From assembly GCA_945891385.1 (NCBI GenBank), contig CAMDDJ010000013.1, positions 1 through 64,000 of the forward strand: DNA of 64,000 bases, written 5' to 3'. Made by a program: the position numbers and the translations under genes. The notes under the pieces were generated by a model. That model worked only from the letters and a program-made list of their open reading frames with translations. It had not been told where the DNA came from and did no database searches. This document shows, piece by piece, positions 49,789 to 59,769 of this stretch (within the stretch, counting starts at the first letter, position 1; each line of letters starts with the position of its first letter). The stretch comes from Candidatus Kuenenia stuttgartensis (GTDB taxonomy: Bacteria; Planctomycetota; Planctomycetia; Pirellulales; UBA1268).

Positions 49789-50943
49789 ATGCCACCCCGC
49801 CCCGATGCCCGCCACGACGAGACCTTCCTCGCCCAGGTGCGGCTGGCCTGCGTACCGGGCGTGGGAGGGCGTCTGCGGCAGTTGCTGCTGGAACGGTTCG
49901 GTTCGCCCCAGGCCGTGTTTGCCGCCAGCTCGAAAGAGATCTCCGGGATCGGTCGCATTGGTCAGAGCATCGCCCAGGCGATTCCGGAGTTGGCCCGGTC
50001 TTCGATGGCCGAAGAGGTGATCGCCCTCTGCCAGGCCGAGGGTGTGCAAATCCTCATCGAGGGCGACGACGACTATCCCGGGCTCCTGGGCCGGATCCAC
50101 GATCCACCGGGTGTGTTGTTCGTGCGAGGAGGCTTCGAGCCGTGCGACGCACTCGCGGTGGCGATCGTCGGCGCCAGGCATGCCACCGCCTACGGACGGC
50201 GGATCGCCAGCCAGTTGGCTGGCGGTCTGGCCCGGGCTGGCTACACGGTCGTCAGCGGGCTGGCCCGGGGCATCGATGCCGCCGCCCACCGCGGAGCCCT
50301 CGATGCAGGGGGCCGCACGATCGCCGTGCTCGGCTCAGGGGTGCTCGAGGTCTACCCGCCTGAACATGCCGGTCTGGCAGCCGAGGTGATCCGTCAGGGG
50401 GCGCTCGTGAGCGAAGCGCCGCCGCGGGCTTTTCCCCAGCGGGGCTCGTTTCCCAGCCGCAACCGGATCGTGTCGGGACTCGGGCTGGGCACGGTCGTCG
50501 TGGAGGCCGCCGACCGGTCTGGGGCCCTGATTACGGCCCGGCTGGCAGGCGAGCAGGGCCGCGAGGTGTTCGCGGTGCCGGGGCCGATCGATAGCCGCAT
50601 GTCGCGGGGCTGCCACGGGCTGATCCGCGACGGGGCGAAGCTCGTCGAGAGCGTCGACGACATCCTCGAGGAACTCGGGCCGCTGTTTGAGACCGCGATC
50701 GCGGCCGATGGCCGGGAGGTGCGGTCGCCGGCCGAGCTCCAGCTCGACGATCTCGAACAGTCGGTGCTCACCGCGGTCGACGGTCTCTCAGCCGACCCTT
50801 CCAACACCGCTCGCAGCGCGAGCATCGACGACGTGGTCGCCGAATCAGGCCTGGCGGCCTCGCAGGTGCTCGCGGCGATCGGTGTTTTGGAGATGCGGCG
50901 AATCCTCCGGCGGCTGCCCGGCAACCGCGTGGGCCGGACATGA
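49789..50943 (+). CDS. dprA: DNA-processing protein DprA
   Basis: 'AIVGARHATAYGRRIASQLAGGLARAGYTVVSGLARGIDAAAHRGAL', 'FPSRNRIVSGL', 'SGALITARLAGEQGREVFAVPGPIDSRMSRGCHGLIRDGAKLV'. Confidence 0.96.
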   Translation: MPPRPDARHDETFLAQVRLACVPGVGGRLRQLLLERFGSPQAVFAASSKEISGIGRIGQSIAQAIPELARSSMAEEVIALCQAEGVQILIEGDDDYPGLLGRIHDPPGVLFVRGGFEPCDALAVAIVGARHATAYGRRIASQLAGGLARAGYTVVSGLARGIDAAAHRGALDAGGRTIAVLGSGVLEVYPPEHAGLAAEVIRQGALVSEAPPRAFPQRGSFPSRNRIVSGLGLGTVVVEAADRSGALITARLAGEQGREVFAVPGPIDSRMSRGCHGLIRDGAKLVESVDDILEELGPLFETAIAADGREVRSPAELQLDDLEQSVLTAVDGLSADPSNTARSASIDDVVAESGLAASQVLAAIGVLEMRRILRRLPGNRVGRT

Positions 50944-51013
50944 TCCCCGGCTGAAACGGGTCGTTCGCGATCCGCCCTTCTCCGTCTGGCGCTTCCTCCG
51001 TAAAATCCGGCTC

Positions 51014-52139
51014 ATGGATACAGCTCTCTTTCACCGCGCCGAAGCGCTCAGGGCCCGACTGCTCCAGCTGCGGGACTCTCTTTGACTGGGACGGACGCAA
51101 GCAGTCTGCCGCCCGGCTCGAAGCCTCGATGAGCGAGGCCAACTTCTGGAACAACTCCGACAAGGCCCAGGCCACCGTGGCCGAGCTGAAAGGGGTGAAT
51201 TCCGTCCTCAAGCCGCTCGAAGAGGCGCTCGCCGCGGGCCGGGATCTCGAGGCGCTCGAGGAGCTCGCCCGTGAAGACGAGTCGCTCGAATCCGAGCTGA
51301 CCGTCGAGACCGACCGCCTGGAGAAGCTGCTCGACGCGCTGGAACTGACGTCGCTCCTCTCGGGGCCGCACGACTCCTGCGATGCGCTCGTGTCGATCAA
51401 CGCCCGCGACGGCGGCACCGACGCCAACGACTGGGCCGAGATGCTCCTGCGGATGTATTCCGCCTGGGCCTCGAAACACGATCTCACGATCGAGCTGCTC
51501 GATCGGCAGGACGACGACGTGGCCGGCATCCAGAGCGCCACCGTGGCGATCCGCGGGCCGTGGGCCTACGGGTATCTCAAGGGTGAAACGGGCATCCATC
51601 GGCTCGTGCGGATCAGCCCCTTCAACTCCGAAGGCAAGCGGCAGACGAGCTTCGCCGCCGTCGACGTCTCGCCCGAGATCGCCGACGACGACACCGAGGT
51701 GGAACTCAAGGACGAAGACATCCGCGAGGACGTCTTCCGGGCCAGCGGGGCTGGCGGCCAGCACGTCAACAAGACCTCGAGCGCCATCCGGCTCACCCAC
51801 TTCCCCACGGGCATCGTGGTGCAGTGCCAGAACGAGCGAAGCCAGCACAAGAACCGGGCCACGGCGATCAAGATGCTCCGCGCCCGGATCGCCCGCCTCC
51901 ATGAAGAGCAGCGGGAAGCCGAGCAGCTCGCCCGCTACAAGGAGCGGCCCAAGACCGGCTTCGGCTCACAGATTCGCAATTACTTCCTCCACCCCGACCA
52001 GCGGGTGAAGGACCAACGGACCGGGCACTACGTGGGCAGCTTCCAGAGCGTGCTCGACGGCAATCTCGACGGCTTCTTCGACGCGTTTCTCCGCTGGAAG
52101 GCGGCCGGTTCTGCTCCGGCCGCTGACGACGACAACTGA
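51014..52139 (+). CDS. prfB: Peptide chain release factor 2, programmed +1 frameshift (join 51014..51082, 51084..52139)
   Basis: MDTALFHRAEALRARLLQLRDSL-(CTT TGA C)-DWDGRKQSAARLEASMSEANFWNN; 'GAGGQHVNKTSSAIRLTHFPTGIVVQCQNERSQHKN'. Confidence 0.95.
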
Positions 52140-52226
52140 GATTCCGGGCCTTCGCTGGACCGTTCCAGCCCGCCGGGCTAGATTTGGCGTTCAAAAGGCT
52201 ACGCAATACCACCCCCCGGAGAACCC

Positions 52227-52448
52227 ATGGCGGAGAAGGAACAAGCACTGGAAGTCGAGGGTGTCGTCACCCAGGCCCTGGCCAACACGCGGTTCCGCGT
52301 GCAGATCACGGGCGGTCATATCGTCAACGCACACGTCGCCGGCCGGATGCGGAAGAACTTCATCCGAATCGTTCCAGGCGACAAGGTGAAGGTCGAACTC
52401 TCTCCCTATGATCTCACCAAGGGACGGATCACCTTCCGGGAACGCTGA
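52227..52448 (+). CDS. infA: Translation initiation factor IF-1
   Basis: '[62 protein letters not shown]'. Confidence 0.97.
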   Translation: MAEKEQALEVEGVVTQALANTRFRVQITGGHIVNAHVAGRMRKNFIRIVPGDKVKVELSPYDLTKGRITFRER

Positions 52449-52508
52449 AGATTCCGAGCCGTTCGTACGGCATCAACGGGCCAGGCCGATGGTGTGGCTC
52501 AGCCGGTG

Positions 52509-55295
52509 CTATCCCTGCGGCTCACCGTCTCCGTCGGCCGGCCGCTCCGGCATGTCTGCCACGGGAGTCGCAGGCGACTCCGAGGTGGTGGGCGGTTCAC
52601 TTCCCACGATCGAGACCGGCTCGGATGCTAGCGTCGGTTGTGAGGCCATCGCTTCCGTGGTGGGCTCAGCCGCAGACTCTCCGGCCTCCGAGGAGGGCTT
52701 CGCTTCCTGGCGTCGCTTCTTCTTCTTCGGCGGCTCGACGGTAGGCTCCGGCTCGGGCTGGAAGAATCGCTTCAAATCCCCGAAGGTGCGAAGGGGCTCG
52801 CGGCCCTCGCGCATCGCCGGCGAGAGGGGCTTCGACTCCTTGACCTGCTTCGCCTCGTAGACCCGCGGCTGCGGCTCGCGCGGCGGCCGTTCGCGGCCTC
52901 GGCCCGGCCCTCGGCCACGCGGCGGCCGCTGCTGCGATCCGGGCCGGCCCTCTCCGCCAGCTCGCGGCCCCGCAGGCTGAGGCTGACGGCCCGGCTCGCC
53001 TGCCTTGTCAGGCCGTCGGCCGCGAGGCTCCCGCGCCGTCTCCTTGCGGCCTTCCTTCCTCCGCTCCATAGCGTCCTGCTGCCGCTGCCGCTCGGCCGGC
53101 GAGAGCATCGTCAGGGCCACCCGCCGCCGGGCCTTGTCGAGTTCGAGCACCCAGACCTTCACGATCTCGCCCACGCTGACCACGTCGTGCGGATCGCGGA
53201 CATATCGCCCCGAGAGCTGGCTGATGTGCACGAGACCGCTGTCGTGCATCCCGATGTCGACGAACGCGCCGAAATCAACCACGTTGAGCACGGCCCCATG
53301 GAGTTCCATGCCCAGCTCGAGATCCTCGAGCTTGAGCACCCCCTTCTTGAAGAAGGGCTCGGGCAGATCCTCGCGGGGGTCGCGACCGGGGCGGGTAAGC
53401 TGCTCGAGGATATCGGCCAAGAGCAGCCGACCAACGCCCAATTCCCCGGCCAGCGCTGCGAGATCGACGGCAGCCACCTTGTCAGCGAGCGCCGCCGCCT
53501 GCTGCCGCGAGGTCAGGTCTGCCGGGCTCCCGCCGAGCCGCTCGAGCACCTTCGTCGCCACCTCGTAGCTCTCCGGATGGATCCAGGTCGCGTCGAGCGG
53601 GTTGGTGCCGTCGGTGATCTTGAGGAAGCCCACGGCCTGCACATAGGAAGCCTCCCCGAAGCCAGGCACCTCGAGAAACTGCTGCCGTGACGTGAACGGA
53701 CCATGGGTTGTCCGCCACTCGTGAAGGTTGCGGGCCGTCGTCTGATTCAGGCCCGAGACATGCCGGAGCAACGCCGGGCTCGCCGTGTTGACGTCGACGC
53801 CCACGTAGTTCACGCAGCTCTCCACCACCGACTCGAGCGAGTCCCGCAGATGCTTGGCCTTGACGTCGTGCTGATAGAGGCCCACGCCGATGTTGGCCGG
53901 CTCGATCTTTACCAGTTCCGACAACGGATCCTGGAGCCTGCGACCGATCGAGACCGCGCTTCGAATCGCCGCCTCGTACGCGGGGAGTTCTTCCCGCCCG
54001 TACTGGCTCGTCGAATAGACACTCGCTCCGGCCTCGTTGACGATTACATAGCCGACGTCGAGCGCGGCCAGTTCACCGGCGACCAATTCGGCCACGATCG
54101 CCTCGGTCTCGCGGGCTGCGGCACCGTTGCCGACCGCGATCACCGTGCTGCCGTGGGCCTGCACGAGTTCCACGATTCGCTTGGCCGCGGCGTCCCGCTT
54201 CTCCTGCTGGCCCACGACATGGAGCACGGCGTGCTCGAGCGGCGTGCCTCGCTCGTCGATCGCCACGGCCTTACAGCCGCTCTTGAATCCCGGATCCAGG
54301 GCTAAGACGCGGCGACCCCGAACGGGTGGCTGGAGCAGGAGGTTGCGGAGGTTGCGGGCAAAGACCTCGACCGCGTGCGATTCGCAGAAGTCGGTCATCT
54401 CCCGACGAATTTCCCGCTCGAGACTGGGCAGGACCAATCGGTTGAGGGCATCCCGGGCGCAGCCCCGGAGAAACTCTGCATGGGGATGATCCCCGGGCAC
54501 GAGCGTCTGTTCGGCCGCAGCCTGCAACTCCTCCGGAGGCCCTTCGATCCGCACCTTCAGCAGCTTGGCTCGCTCGCCGCGGTTGATCGCAAGGAGCCGG
54601 TGGGGCGGCACCCGGTCGATCCGCTCCCCGTAGTCGAAGTAATCACGGTAGTGCTTTTCGTCTTTGGAAAGCGCCTTGCCGGCCGTCTCGACCCGCTGGC
54701 TGCAAAGCCGGCCCGTCCGGTGCAGGATCGTCCGCAACCGCTGCCGCAGATCGGCCCGCTCGCTGAACTCATCGGCGATGATGTGGCCTACGCCGAGCAA
54801 CACCTCCGCCGCGGTGGCCAGTTGGGCCTCGGTCGAGACGAAGTCGGCCGCCCTGCGGTCAAGGTCGGCCGCCGCCGGATCAGCAGACAGAATCTCCCGG
54901 GCGAGAGGTTCCAGTTGCCGCTGCCGTGCTACCTCGGCCAGGGAGAACTTCCGTGGCTTGAAGGGAAGATAGATATCTTCCAGTTGCTTGAGGCTCTCGG
55001 CGGCAACGATTGCCGCCTCGAGTTCGGGCTCGAGTTTGCCCTGGCCCTGGATCGTCCGGAGCACGGTCTGCTTCCGGTCTGCCAGTTGTCGGGCCCGAGC
55101 CAGCCCATGCTGAATCCGGCGCAACGCTTCCTCTTCGAAGCCCCCGGTCGGATCCCGGCGGAAGCGAGCGATGAAGGGAATCGTGTTGCCGGCGTCGAGG
55201 AGTTCGACAACGGCCTGCACCCCCGCCACAGGGAGGCCGAGCCGCCGGGCGAGGAGTCCCAAATCGATGACAGGTGTGATCGCCGTGGATCCCAT
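52509..55295 (-). CDS. tex: Tex-family S1 RNA-binding protein
   Basis: 'VLALDPGFKSGCKAVAIDERG', 'NEAGASVYSTSQYGREELP', 'NIGVGLYQHDV', S1 'GMELHGAVLNVVDFGAFVDIGMHDSGLVHISQLS'. Confidence 0.96.
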   Translation of the reverse strand: MGSTAITPVIDLGLLARRLGLPVAGVQAVVELLDAGNTIPFIARFRRDPTGGFEEEALRRIQHGLARARQLADRKQTVLRTIQGQGKLEPELEAAIVAAESLKQLEDIYLPFKPRKFSLAEVARQRQLEPLAREILSADPAAADLDRRAADFVSTEAQLATAAEVLLGVGHIIADEFSERADLRQRLRTILHRTGRLCSQRVETAGKALSKDEKHYRDYFDYGERIDRVPPHRLLAINRGERAKLLKVRIEGPPEELQAAAEQTLVPGDHPHAEFLRGCARDALNRLVLPSLEREIRREMTDFCESHAVEVFARNLRNLLLQPPVRGRRVLALDPGFKSGCKAVAIDERGTPLEHAVLHVVGQQEKRDAAAKRIVELVQAHGSTVIAVGNGAAARETEAIVAELVAGELAALDVGYVIVNEAGASVYSTSQYGREELPAYEAAIRSAVSIGRRLQDPLSELVKIEPANIGVGLYQHDVKAKHLRDSLESVVESCVNYVGVDVNTASPALLRHVSGLNQTTARNLHEWRTTHGPFTSRQQFLEVPGFGEASYVQAVGFLKITDGTNPLDATWIHPESYEVATKVLERLGGSPADLTSRQQAAALADKVAAVDLAALAGELGVGRLLLADILEQLTRPGRDPREDLPEPFFKKGVLKLEDLELGMELHGAVLNVVDFGAFVDIGMHDSGLVHISQLSGRYVRDPHDVVSVGEIVKVWVLELDKARRRVALTMLSPAERQRQQDAMERRKEGRKETAREPRGRRPDKAGEPGRQPQPAGPRAGGEGRPGSQQRPPRGRGPGRGRERPPREPQPRVYEAKQVKESKPLSPAMREGREPLRTFGDLKRFFQPEPEPTVEPPKKKKRRQEAKPSSEAGESAAEPTTEAMASQPTLASEPVSIVGSEPPTTSESPATPVADMPERPADGDGEPQG

Positions 55296-55717
55296 CCGAC
55301 TTGCGATGCCGCTCGCGCGTTGGCACGTTCGACCCGCAGCATTCTCCTCACCGGCCTGCCCGCCACGACCTGCACGGAGTCGTCGGCGACAGAAACCTGG
55401 GCTGTGAAACGGAGAATCTAGGGTGTTTCCCGCAACGCTGTCAAACGACGCCGCCGCCGAAGTCCCTCCGGCCCCCCCAGTTCGCCGACTTTGACACGTC
55501 CGCCTCCCTCGCGCCTGCCCTTGACGCTGTCCGGAGCGGAGGCCTATCTCCCCCGCGGTGATTGCGATCCCCTCGCGTTGCCGGGCCCAGGCCGTTGCCG
55601 CCGGTTTGGACTGGAGCGGAAACCGCGGTCATGACGATTGAAAAGGATTGACGGGTCGAGACGCTCCGGCGAATGAGCCGCGTCGGGCCCGATGAAAACC
55701 GGAGTCACACGAGCACC

Positions 55718-56998
55718 ATGACCAGCGCCACGTCGCCCGCGGTTCCTGCCCCCCCCACCGCGAATTCCGCTCTCCTGCCGAGCGTTCCGCTCCTGGCCCT
55801 CGATCGGCAGTATGCGGTGCTCCGCGACGAGATTCGCGTCGCCATCGAGCGGGTCTGCGACTCCGGGCGATTCGTGCTCGGCCCCGACGTCAGCGAGCTT
55901 GAGCGGGAACTGGCCGCCGCGCTCGACGTGCCCCATGCCATCAGCTGCGCCTCCGGCAGCGATGCGCTGCTGCTCGCCCTGATGGCGCTCGGAGTCGGCT
56001 CCGGCGACGAGGTCGTGCTGCCGAGTTACACGTTCTTCGCCACGGCCAGCGCCGTCACCCGCCTGGGAGCGGTGCCGATCTTCGCCGACATCGACCCCAC
56101 CACCTACCTGATCGACCCGGCCGACGTCCGACGCAAGGTGAGCCGCCGCTGCAAGGCGATCGTGCCGGTCCATCTCTTCGGCCGCACCGCCGACATGGAC
56201 GCGCTGCTCCCGATCGCCGAGGCGGCTGGCGTGCCGATCGTCGAGGATGCCGCCCAGTCGATCCTGTCGACCTGGCACGGCCGCTGCAGCGGACGCCTCG
56301 GCGACATCGGCTGCTTCAGCTTCTATCCCACCAAGAACCTCGGTGGCGCCGGTGACGGTGGATTTCTCACCACGACTCGCGACGATCTGGCCGCGACGCT
56401 CCGCCTCCTACGGGTGCATGGCATGGAGCCGCGGTATTATCACGACCTCGTGGGCATCAACAGCCGCCTCGATTCGATTCAGGCGGCGGTCCTGCGGGTC
56501 AAGTTGCCCCACCTCGACCGCTGGACCACCGAGCGGCAGGAGAATGCCGCCCGCTACGCGGCGCTCTTTGCAAGCTATGACCTCGCCGAGCACATCACGG
56601 TGCCGACCGACGAGACCCGCGGCCGCCATGTCTGGAATCAATACGTGATTCGGGTCGCCGACGGGCAGCGAGACGCGCTCCGGAAGCACCTCGCCTCCTG
56701 CAACGTCGGCACCGAGATCTACTATCCAGTTCCTCTCCACCTGCAGAAGTGCTTCACCAATCTGGGCTGGAGCCAGGGCGACCTCCCGGCGACGGAACGG
56801 GCGGCGGAAGAGACGCTCGCCCTGCCAATCTTCCCCGAACTCACGGAAGCCGAGCAACGGACGGTCGTCGGTCGAATCGCCGAGTTCTTCAGCGCGACGA
56901 CCAAACCCCCGAAGGCGGCGGCCACAGCGCTCCCGGCCCTCGCGGCACCGCACTTCCTCCGCCGCATGGTCGGCCGGGCCGACGAAGTCAGAAGCTGA
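55718..56998 (+). CDS. DegT/DnrJ/EryC1/StrS aminotransferase
   Basis: 'ISCASGSDALLLALMALGVGSGDEVVLPSYTFFATASAVTRLGAVPIFADID', 'IVEDAAQSILSTWHGRCSGRLGDIGCFSFYPTKNLGGAGDGGFL'. Confidence 0.96.
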   Translation: MTSATSPAVPAPPTANSALLPSVPLLALDRQYAVLRDEIRVAIERVCDSGRFVLGPDVSELERELAAALDVPHAISCASGSDALLLALMALGVGSGDEVVLPSYTFFATASAVTRLGAVPIFADIDPTTYLIDPADVRRKVSRRCKAIVPVHLFGRTADMDALLPIAEAAGVPIVEDAAQSILSTWHGRCSGRLGDIGCFSFYPTKNLGGAGDGGFLTTTRDDLAATLRLLRVHGMEPRYYHDLVGINSRLDSIQAAVLRVKLPHLDRWTTERQENAARYAALFASYDLAEHITVPTDETRGRHVWNQYVIRVADGQRDALRKHLASCNVGTEIYYPVPLHLQKCFTNLGWSQGDLPATERAAEETLALPIFPELTEAEQRTVVGRIAEFFSATTKPPKAAATALPALAAPHFLRRMVGRADEVRS

Positions 56999-57065
56999 TT
57001 GACAGTCTCTGCAGACAGGGCTGCACGGGGGTAGGATTTGGACGGTTTTTCCGTTCCCATCGTGT

Positions 57066-58217
57066 ATGGATCCCATGGCCGCCAAGACGAAGCCCGCCCC
57101 GAAGGCGACACCGGCGAAGCTCCCCGCCGTCGATCTCAAGACCCGCAAGCTGATCGTGGCCCTCGCCGACGAAGTGGCCGCCGCGGCCGAGCGACGTCGG
57201 GATCTCTGGCTCGACATTCCGACCCGCAGCCTGTCGAACGTCCGCTTCAACAAGGCGCGGAAGATCGTCGAGATGGGCGGCCAGAAGAACCGTCGCCAAC
57301 TCTTCAACCTCTCCCAGGCCAAGAGCTACATGCAGACGCTGCTGGTGGCCACCGGCTGCAAGCAATTGATCGAGCAGCAGAAGACCACCAGCATCCGAGG
57401 TCTCTACTACCTCCTCAAGCACACGATCGAGGGCACCCGGGAAGAGACCTTCGCCACCCAGGAAGAGTGCGACCCGATCATCGAGGATCTGGAGGTGACG
57501 CTCGAAAGCCTCCGCGAGGAGCTCCACGTCTACGCCAGCAACCGCGGCGGCATGGTGGGACCGATCACGCTCATCGACTCGGGCGACGAGATCGACTGCT
57601 CCCGCATGGGATCTGGCGGCTACTCGATCCCCTCGATCGTCGAAGCAGACATCATCAAGTTCAAATCCTGCGACGCGAAGTTCATCCTCCATGTCGAAAA
57701 GGACACCGTCTGGCGGCGGTTCAACGAGGACAAATTCTGGCGGAAGCACTCCTGCCTGCTGACCCACGGCGGCGGCCAGCCCCCGCGGGGCGTCCGCCGG
57801 ATGCTCTACCGACTCCATCACGAACTCAAACTGCCCATCTACTGCCTGCTCGACAACGATCCCTGGGGCTATTACATCTACTCGGTGCTCAAGCAGGGCT
57901 CGATCAACCTGGCCTACGAGTCGAAGCGGATGGCGATCCCCGAGGCGAAGTTCCTCGGCCTCCGCAGCCGCGACTACGAGCGGTGCAAACTCAACCCGAG
58001 CGTCCAGATCGCCCTGGCCGATTCCGACGTCAAGCGAGCCAAACAGATCGCCGCCTACCCCTGGTTCGCTGGCAAGAAGGCCTGGCAGAAGGAGATCGCC
58101 ACCATGCTCTCCAACGGCTTCAAGCTCGAAGTCGAGGCCCTGATCTCGAAGGACATCAGCTACGTCACCGAAACCTACGCGCCCGAGCGTCTGGCCGAGG
58201 CCGACTGGCTGGACTGA
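57066..58217 (+). CDS. top6A: DNA topoisomerase VI subunit A (Spo11/Top6A family)
   Basis: 'KTTSIRGLYYLLKHTIEGTREETF' (catalytic-Tyr region) and Toprim-like 'IYCLLDNDPWGYYIYSVLKQGSINLAYES'. Confidence 0.9.
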   Translation: MDPMAAKTKPAPKATPAKLPAVDLKTRKLIVALADEVAAAAERRRDLWLDIPTRSLSNVRFNKARKIVEMGGQKNRRQLFNLSQAKSYMQTLLVATGCKQLIEQQKTTSIRGLYYLLKHTIEGTREETFATQEECDPIIEDLEVTLESLREELHVYASNRGGMVGPITLIDSGDEIDCSRMGSGGYSIPSIVEADIIKFKSCDAKFILHVEKDTVWRRFNEDKFWRKHSCLLTHGGGQPPRGVRRMLYRLHHELKLPIYCLLDNDPWGYYIYSVLKQGSINLAYESKRMAIPEAKFLGLRSRDYERCKLNPSVQIALADSDVKRAKQIAAYPWFAGKKAWQKEIATMLSNGFKLEVEALISKDISYVTETYAPERLAEADWLD

Positions 58218-58218
58218 C

Positions 58219-58264
58219 TTCAGCGCTCAGCGGGCCATCCATTTCAGCGCTCAGCGGGCCATCC
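58219..58264. repeat. Two tandem 22-bp repeats (period 24)
   Basis: TTCAGCGCTCAGCGGGCCATCC at 58219 and 58243, directly after the top6A stop. Confidence 0.8.
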
Positions 58265-58390
58265 CTGGCCCCGCTGAGCTTGCCGGGCCTCCGCCCGGCC
58301 GGCCGCCTTCCGGGCGGCCGATAGCGTGCGGCCTGCGTGGAGTGGTGGCCCTGTCTGCGCGAATGGGCGTCGAGGCGGGGCGACCCGGAT

Positions 58391-58489
58391 GGCACGCAGC
58401 GCGGGCTGCGCCCGCTGCGTGCCGGAGGGCTGAAGGCCAAGTGGTTCCAACTCCATGGCACGCAGCGCGGGCTGCGCCCGCTGCGTGCC
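58391..58489. repeat. Two identical 33-bp hairpins (period 66)
   Basis: GGCACGCAGCG-CGGGCTGCGCC-CGCTGCGTGCC at 58391-58423 and 58457-58489; 11-bp perfect stem. Confidence 0.85.
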
Positions 58490-58579
58490 AGAGGGGTGAA
58501 GGCCACGCGGGGCCGCGGGGCCTGCTTCGGGCACTTTAAAGACGTCTTGTGGTCGGGGTTGCCCGTGCTCCGAGAGCCG

Positions 58580-58890
58580 GCGTAGGAAACCGAGCGCAGC
58601 AAGGATTGCGAAGCGAAGGTTTCCTCCGAGGGAGCGCAGGGCAGGATGCCTGGAGCGAACGTCCGGCGACGGGGCATGGGCAATCCCGACCTACCAGGTG
58701 ACGCTGCTTCCGCCACGTCATCCGCCAGCGAACCTCCGGCGGCGGGGCATGGGCAACACCGACCCGCCAGGTGACGCTGCCTCAACCACTTCATCCGCCA
58801 GCGAACGTCCAGCGACGGGGCATGGGCAATCCCGACCTACCAGGTGACGCTGCTTCCGCCCCGTCATCCGCCAGCGAACCTCCGGTCATC
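58580..58890. repeat. Family B repeat followed by ~73-bp tandem units
   Basis: GCGTAGGAAACC...GGTTTCCTCCGAGG then GCGAAC[GC]TCC starts near 58655, 58728, 58801 and 58874, each containing GGGGCATGGGCAA..CCGACC..CCAGGTGACGCTGC. Confidence 0.82.
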
Positions 58891-58905
58891 CCGTGGTGCG
58901 CTCTT

Positions 58906-59745
58906 CTACGCCTCCTCCCGCAGCAGCGCGGGCGGTTCGTCGAAGTCTTCCAGCTCCGGGGGCAACTGCAGCTGACGCATCGTCGCGTCGGTCTGACGCA
59001 TGCCCTCGGCCACCTCGTCCACCCGCTGGGCGATGTCGGTCACGTCCCGCCGAGCCACGGCACCCTCGGCCAGGGCCGCGATCTTCGATTCCGATCGCTC
59101 GATGTCGGCCGCCACCACCTCGAGCTTTCGCCGCGCCTCCTCGATGTTCGCCAGCCGCTCCCGGCTGGTGTGGAGGTTGTCCTCGAGGGCCGCCCGCAGC
59201 GACGCCGCCGAGTCGTCGGCCGGTAACTCCGCCAGCCGCCGCTCCAGGTCGGCGATCCGCTGGCGGATCGCCTGGTCGTCGGTGTGGTCGAGAAACTCCG
59301 AGAGCTTGGCGGCGTTCCAGATCATTCGGAGGTAGCCCCAGAGCAATCGCTCGAGCGACTCGACCGAGCCGCGATCGCCCCCTGCCGCGTTCGGCCCCCC
59401 CATGCTGTCGGCGAGTTCGACCAGCTTGAGGCAGTGGGTCCGCAGCTGATCGAACCGCCGCAACAGGTTCTTGGGCAGGCTGGCCCGGATCCGGTCGTAG
59501 GCGGCCCGGGTGTCGGCCGTCTCGTTCGCCCGGCGAGCCTTGGCGTCCTGGGCATCGACCGCCGCGCGGAACCGGTCGTTGGTGTACATCTTGGCCAGGT
59601 AGAAGATCTCCCCGGCGGCGATCAGCGGAAGCACCACGTCGGGACGGCCACTGATCAGGGCCACCGCCGCGCCCGCCCCGACATAGAGCAGGTTCCAGTG
59701 GTAGGTGAATGCCGTACGGAGATACCGACCAGTTCGTTCAAACAT
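58906..59745 (-). CDS. Membrane-anchored coiled-coil hypothetical protein
   Basis: N-terminal TM pair 'LLYVGAGAAVALISGRPDVVLPLIAAGEIFYLA', then long helical/coiled-coil region. Confidence 0.75.
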   Translation of the reverse strand: MFERTGRYLRTAFTYHWNLLYVGAGAAVALISGRPDVVLPLIAAGEIFYLAKMYTNDRFRAAVDAQDAKARRANETADTRAAYDRIRASLPKNLLRRFDQLRTHCLKLVELADSMGGPNAAGGDRGSVESLERLLWGYLRMIWNAAKLSEFLDHTDDQAIRQRIADLERRLAELPADDSAASLRAALEDNLHTSRERLANIEEARRKLEVVAADIERSESKIAALAEGAVARRDVTDIAQRVDEVAEGMRQTDATMRQLQLPPELEDFDEPPALLREEA

Positions 59746-59769
59746 CGCGTGGATTGACCAGTGGCCGGT

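Noticed and set aside
51014-51085. prfB as a pseudogene with a premature stop
   Set aside because: Position and sequence (CTTTGAC) match the known RF2 programmed frameshift.
57038-58324. 428-aa + ORF overlapping top6A in another frame
   Set aside because: Arg/Pro/His-rich alternate frame of a gene with strong Topo VI-A motifs.
58165-58794. Reverse ORFs across 58.2-58.8 kb (58165-58794, 58244-58534) as genes
   Set aside because: They cover tandem repeats and hairpins; the same peptide repeats come from DNA repeats.
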